NCBI GenBank assembly: GCA_003229235.1
Contig: QIIH01000308.1
Location: 1-24,192 of the forward strand
DNA from: Flavobacteriales bacterium
GTDB taxonomy: Bacteria > Bacteroidota > Bacteroidia > Flavobacteriales > Flavobacteriaceae
Length of the DNA: 24,192 nt
Direction of reading: 5' to 3'
How positions within the stretch are numbered: position 1 is the stretch's first letter; each line of letters starts with the position of its first letter. Position numbers and translations under genes: made by a program. The notes beneath the pieces were generated by a model that saw nothing but the letters and a program-made list of their open reading frames with translations, did not search any database and was not told the DNA's origin. Below, in pieces: positions 22,221-24,192 of this stretch.

Positions 22221-23756
22221 ATGAGCTATCAATCCACCCTTATTATAGTAATGATTGTTTACATGGTACTGCTCTTGGGTTATGGGCTTTATCAAGGCAG
22301 AAAAGTTAAGAATGCTAGCGATTTTGCAATTGCTGGACGCAAATTACCCGGTTGGGTAGCTGCACTTTCTGAGCGCGCCACTGGCGAATCTTCTTGGGCA
22401 CTGTTAGGCCTTCCCGGAGCTGCTTATGCCACAGGACTCATGGAAGTTTGGACCGCCATTGGTTGTGTAATGGGGATTATTGTGGCTTGGGTATTTTTAG
22501 CACATCGATTACGCAAAGAGGCCGCCCATTACGAAGCCGATACCTTTATAGATTATATAGCAAAACGACATGGAGATGCTGGTAAATGGATACGTATTGT
22601 AGGGAGTACAACAATTGTGTTTTTCTTTTTCTTTTATGTTGGCGCGCAGTTTCTAGGCGGAGGAAAAACTTTGAATACCCTCTTCGGAATTGAACGCCAT
22701 TGGGCCATGCTTTTGGTTGTGTTTTTGGTAATTCCATATACCATTTATGGCGGGTTTAGATCGGTTACCTATACCGATGTAATCCAAGCCATATTGATGA
22801 TAATAACCCTCATTGCAGCGCCTATCGTAGGAATATTATATATGAGTGAAATGCCCGAGGGTAGTATTTATGCGTCTTCTGTATGGGAGGCACTAGAAAA
22901 AGCCGGGCCATCCTATAATACTATGACTGGCGGAGCCATTCTACAAGAAGATTCCGCTTTAGCGGGCACACTAAATAATGTGTTTTCGAACGGAGGAGAA
23001 ATCGTAAAAGGCATTGGTGCAGGAGTTATAATTGCGGGAGCCTTCTCTTGGTTTTTTGGCTATTTGGGAGGGCAACCTCAGCTCACTACTCGGTTTATGG
23101 CAATAAAAGATGCCAAACAGGCTAAAATCGCCCGTAATATTGGCGTTATATGGACGCTTGTTGTTTATACAGGTGCTCTATTTATTGGTTGGATGGGAAT
23201 TGCACTCTTTGGCCCAACAGGGCTTGCCGATCAAGAAACTGTTATGCCAAGAGTGTTAACTACCCTATTTAACCCAGTTATTGCAGGAATCCTAATAACA
23301 GGAGTGCTTGCCGCCGTTATTTCTACCGCAAACTCATTGCTTATTTTGTCTGCTACAGAGTTATCAGAAAACATTGTTAAGCCACTCCAAAAAACATCCT
23401 CCGACGCGCAATCTCTCTTTAGGTCTCGAGTACTTACAGCTCTTTTAGCCATCATTGCACTGGGCGTGGCTTATGTGCTCCCGAGCAAGCTAATTTATAG
23501 TATTGTAGGCTATGTCTGGGCCGGGATTGGGTCTACTTTTTCGGTAGTTATTTTACTCACTTTATTTTGGAAACGCTTTCATGGGAAGGCTGCACTATTG
23601 AGTATGATAGTAGGATTGGTATTTACCATTACTTGGATAAGTACAGGGATGGATCAAATAATTACTTCGAGATTGATGACTTTTATAGTCGTTTTGATAA
23701 CAGCCGTTGCGTCAACTTATTGGCTGAAATCTACAGCGAATAATCGCGTAGTATAA
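22221..23756 (+). CDS. Sodium:solute symporter (PutP-like SSS family)
   Basis: The 511-residue polytopic membrane protein is expected to have 13 or so helices and to import a solute with sodium. Family features are visible: SDFAIAGRKLPGWVAALSE with the following ATGESSWALLGLPG in the first helices, the YGGFRSVTYTDVIQA segment, LGGQPQLTTRFMAIKDA in the middle, and AAVISTANSLLILSATELSE. These match the sodium/proline (PutP) branch of the family, but the substrate cannot be fixed by eye, so no symbol is given. The start is the ATG at 22221. A GTG start 17 codons upstream would place polar residues before the first helix and precede the -7 promoter box. It is transcribed away from the secretion operon, and its stop is 2 bp from the stop of the ABC exporter gene on the other strand. 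Confidence 0.92.
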   Translation: MSYQSTLIIVMIVYMVLLLGYGLYQGRKVKNASDFAIAGRKLPGWVAALSERATGESSWALLGLPGAAYATGLMEVWTAIGCVMGIIVAWVFLAHRLRKEAAHYEADTFIDYIAKRHGDAGKWIRIVGSTTIVFFFFFYVGAQFLGGGKTLNTLFGIERHWAMLLVVFLVIPYTIYGGFRSVTYTDVIQAILMIITLIAAPIVGILYMSEMPEGSIYASSVWEALEKAGPSYNTMTGGAILQEDSALAGTLNNVFSNGGEIVKGIGAGVIIAGAFSWFFGYLGGQPQLTTRFMAIKDAKQAKIARNIGVIWTLVVYTGALFIGWMGIALFGPTGLADQETVMPRVLTTLFNPVIAGILITGVLAAVISTANSLLILSATELSENIVKPLQKTSSDAQSLFRSRVLTALLAIIALGVAYVLPSKLIYSIVGYVWAGIGSTFSVVILLTLFWKRFHGKAALLSMIVGLVFTITWISTGMDQIITSRLMTFIVVLITAVASTYWLKSTANNRVV

Positions 23757-23758
23757 AA

Positions 23759-24192
23759 CTATATTCTCGCTTGATAGGTGTACAAATCAAAATAACGCCC
23801 TTCGGTCTCCAATAAAGTATCATGCGTTCCCCTCTCTACAATCTTCCCTTCTTCAATAACCAAAATCTGGTCCGCCTTGCGTATAGTACTTAATCTGTGG
23901 GCAATAACAAAGGTGGTTCGGTCTTTAACCAAGGTTGCCAAACTCTTCTGAATTAAAGCTTCGCTCTCGTTATCTAGGTTTGATGTAGCCTCGTCTAGAA
24001 TCAATATTTTAGGGTCGGCCAAAATAGCTCTGGCTATTGCAATTCGCTGTCGTTGCCCCCCAGATAGCTTTACGCCTCGTTCGCCAATTAAAGTTTCTAG
24101 GCCTTCGTCAAAACGGTCGGTAAACTCGTCTACATAAGCAGCTTTTACAGCATTTTGAACATCTGCTTCGCTAGCGCCTGGCCTAGGGAACA
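23759..24192 (-). CDS. ABC exporter, C-terminal part of the nucleotide-binding domain (5' end beyond the window)
   Basis: The visible 143 residues are the end of an ATP-binding cassette. The signature motif [16 protein letters not shown], Walker [16 protein letters not shown] with its catalytic Glu, and the H-loop IAHRLST are all present. They are followed by the usual C-terminal [16 protein letters not shown]. The frame is open to the right edge with no start, so the gene is partial and the Walker A motif and membrane domain lie outside. The sequence is like MsbA/lipid-exporter type half transporters with the permease at the N-terminus. It converges with the symporter gene, with 2 bp between the stop codons and so no room for a separate terminator. 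Confidence 0.93.
   Translation of the reverse strand, partial: FPRPGASEADVQNAVKAAYVDEFTDRFDEGLETLIGERGVKLSGGQRQRIAIARAILADPKILILDEATSNLDNESEALIQKSLATLVKDRTTFVIAHRLSTIRKADQILVIEEGKIVERGTHDTLLETEGRYFDLYTYQARI

Noticed and set aside
1..24192. tRNA, rRNA, CRISPR, insertion sequence or phage attachment site
   Set aside because: I found no cloverleaf-like sequence, spaced repeats, transposase or integrase motif or terminal inverted repeats on reading both strands.

Overview
The window looks like a chromosomal segment from a Bacteroidota bacterium, most likely a marine-type member of the Flavobacteriia. Four things suggest this: moderately AT-rich DNA, -7 promoter boxes close to TAnnTTTG, two secreted proteins with type A C-terminal sorting domains of the type IX secretion system (T9SS), and a giant surface protein of a family I know from Bacteroidota. 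No RNA gene, CRISPR array, insertion sequence or phage gene is visible.

Layout. (1) 1-6021, minus strand: a 201-residue lipoprotein followed 12 bp later by a giant SpvB/RHS-like protein. At least 1801 residues of the giant protein lie here; its C-terminus is beyond the left edge. (2) 6188-10609, minus: two tandem paralogous T9SS-sorted, cysteine-rich secreted proteins of 703 and 691 aa, each followed by a rho-independent terminator. They share a 132-bp tract with one mismatch. (3) 10720-21948, minus: thirteen tightly packed genes for a type II secretion-like / type IV filament machine, most of them overlapping or separated by 21 bp or less. In transcription order: MORN-repeat membrane protein, beta-helix protein with a prepilin-like N-terminus, two minor pseudopilins, GspF, major pseudopilin, short prepilin peptidase, GspE ATPase, secretin GspD, GspL/PilMN-like, GspM/PilO-like, an FN3-like lipoprotein and a small GspC/PilP-like protein. 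(4) 22221-23756, plus: a sodium:solute symporter transcribed divergently from the operon. (5) 23759-24192, minus: the C-terminal end of an ABC exporter, converging on the symporter with 2 bp between stop codons.

How it fits together (inference). GspE would power GspF in the inner membrane to assemble a pseudopilus from peptidase-processed pseudopilins. The L/M/C-like proteins would link this platform to the outer-membrane secretin. There is one assembly ATPase and no PilT-like retraction ATPase, which favours a secretion-type role over twitching, as far as this window shows. The unusual parts are the bactofilin-like beta-helix protein in the GspK slot, the FN3 lipoprotein between the M-like and C-like genes, the MORN protein at the operon head, and alanine instead of glycine at the predicted prepilin cleavage site. 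The adjacent T9SS-sorted paralogs and the giant SpvB/RHS-like protein are candidate clients or surface partners, but nothing in the sequence proves a functional link.
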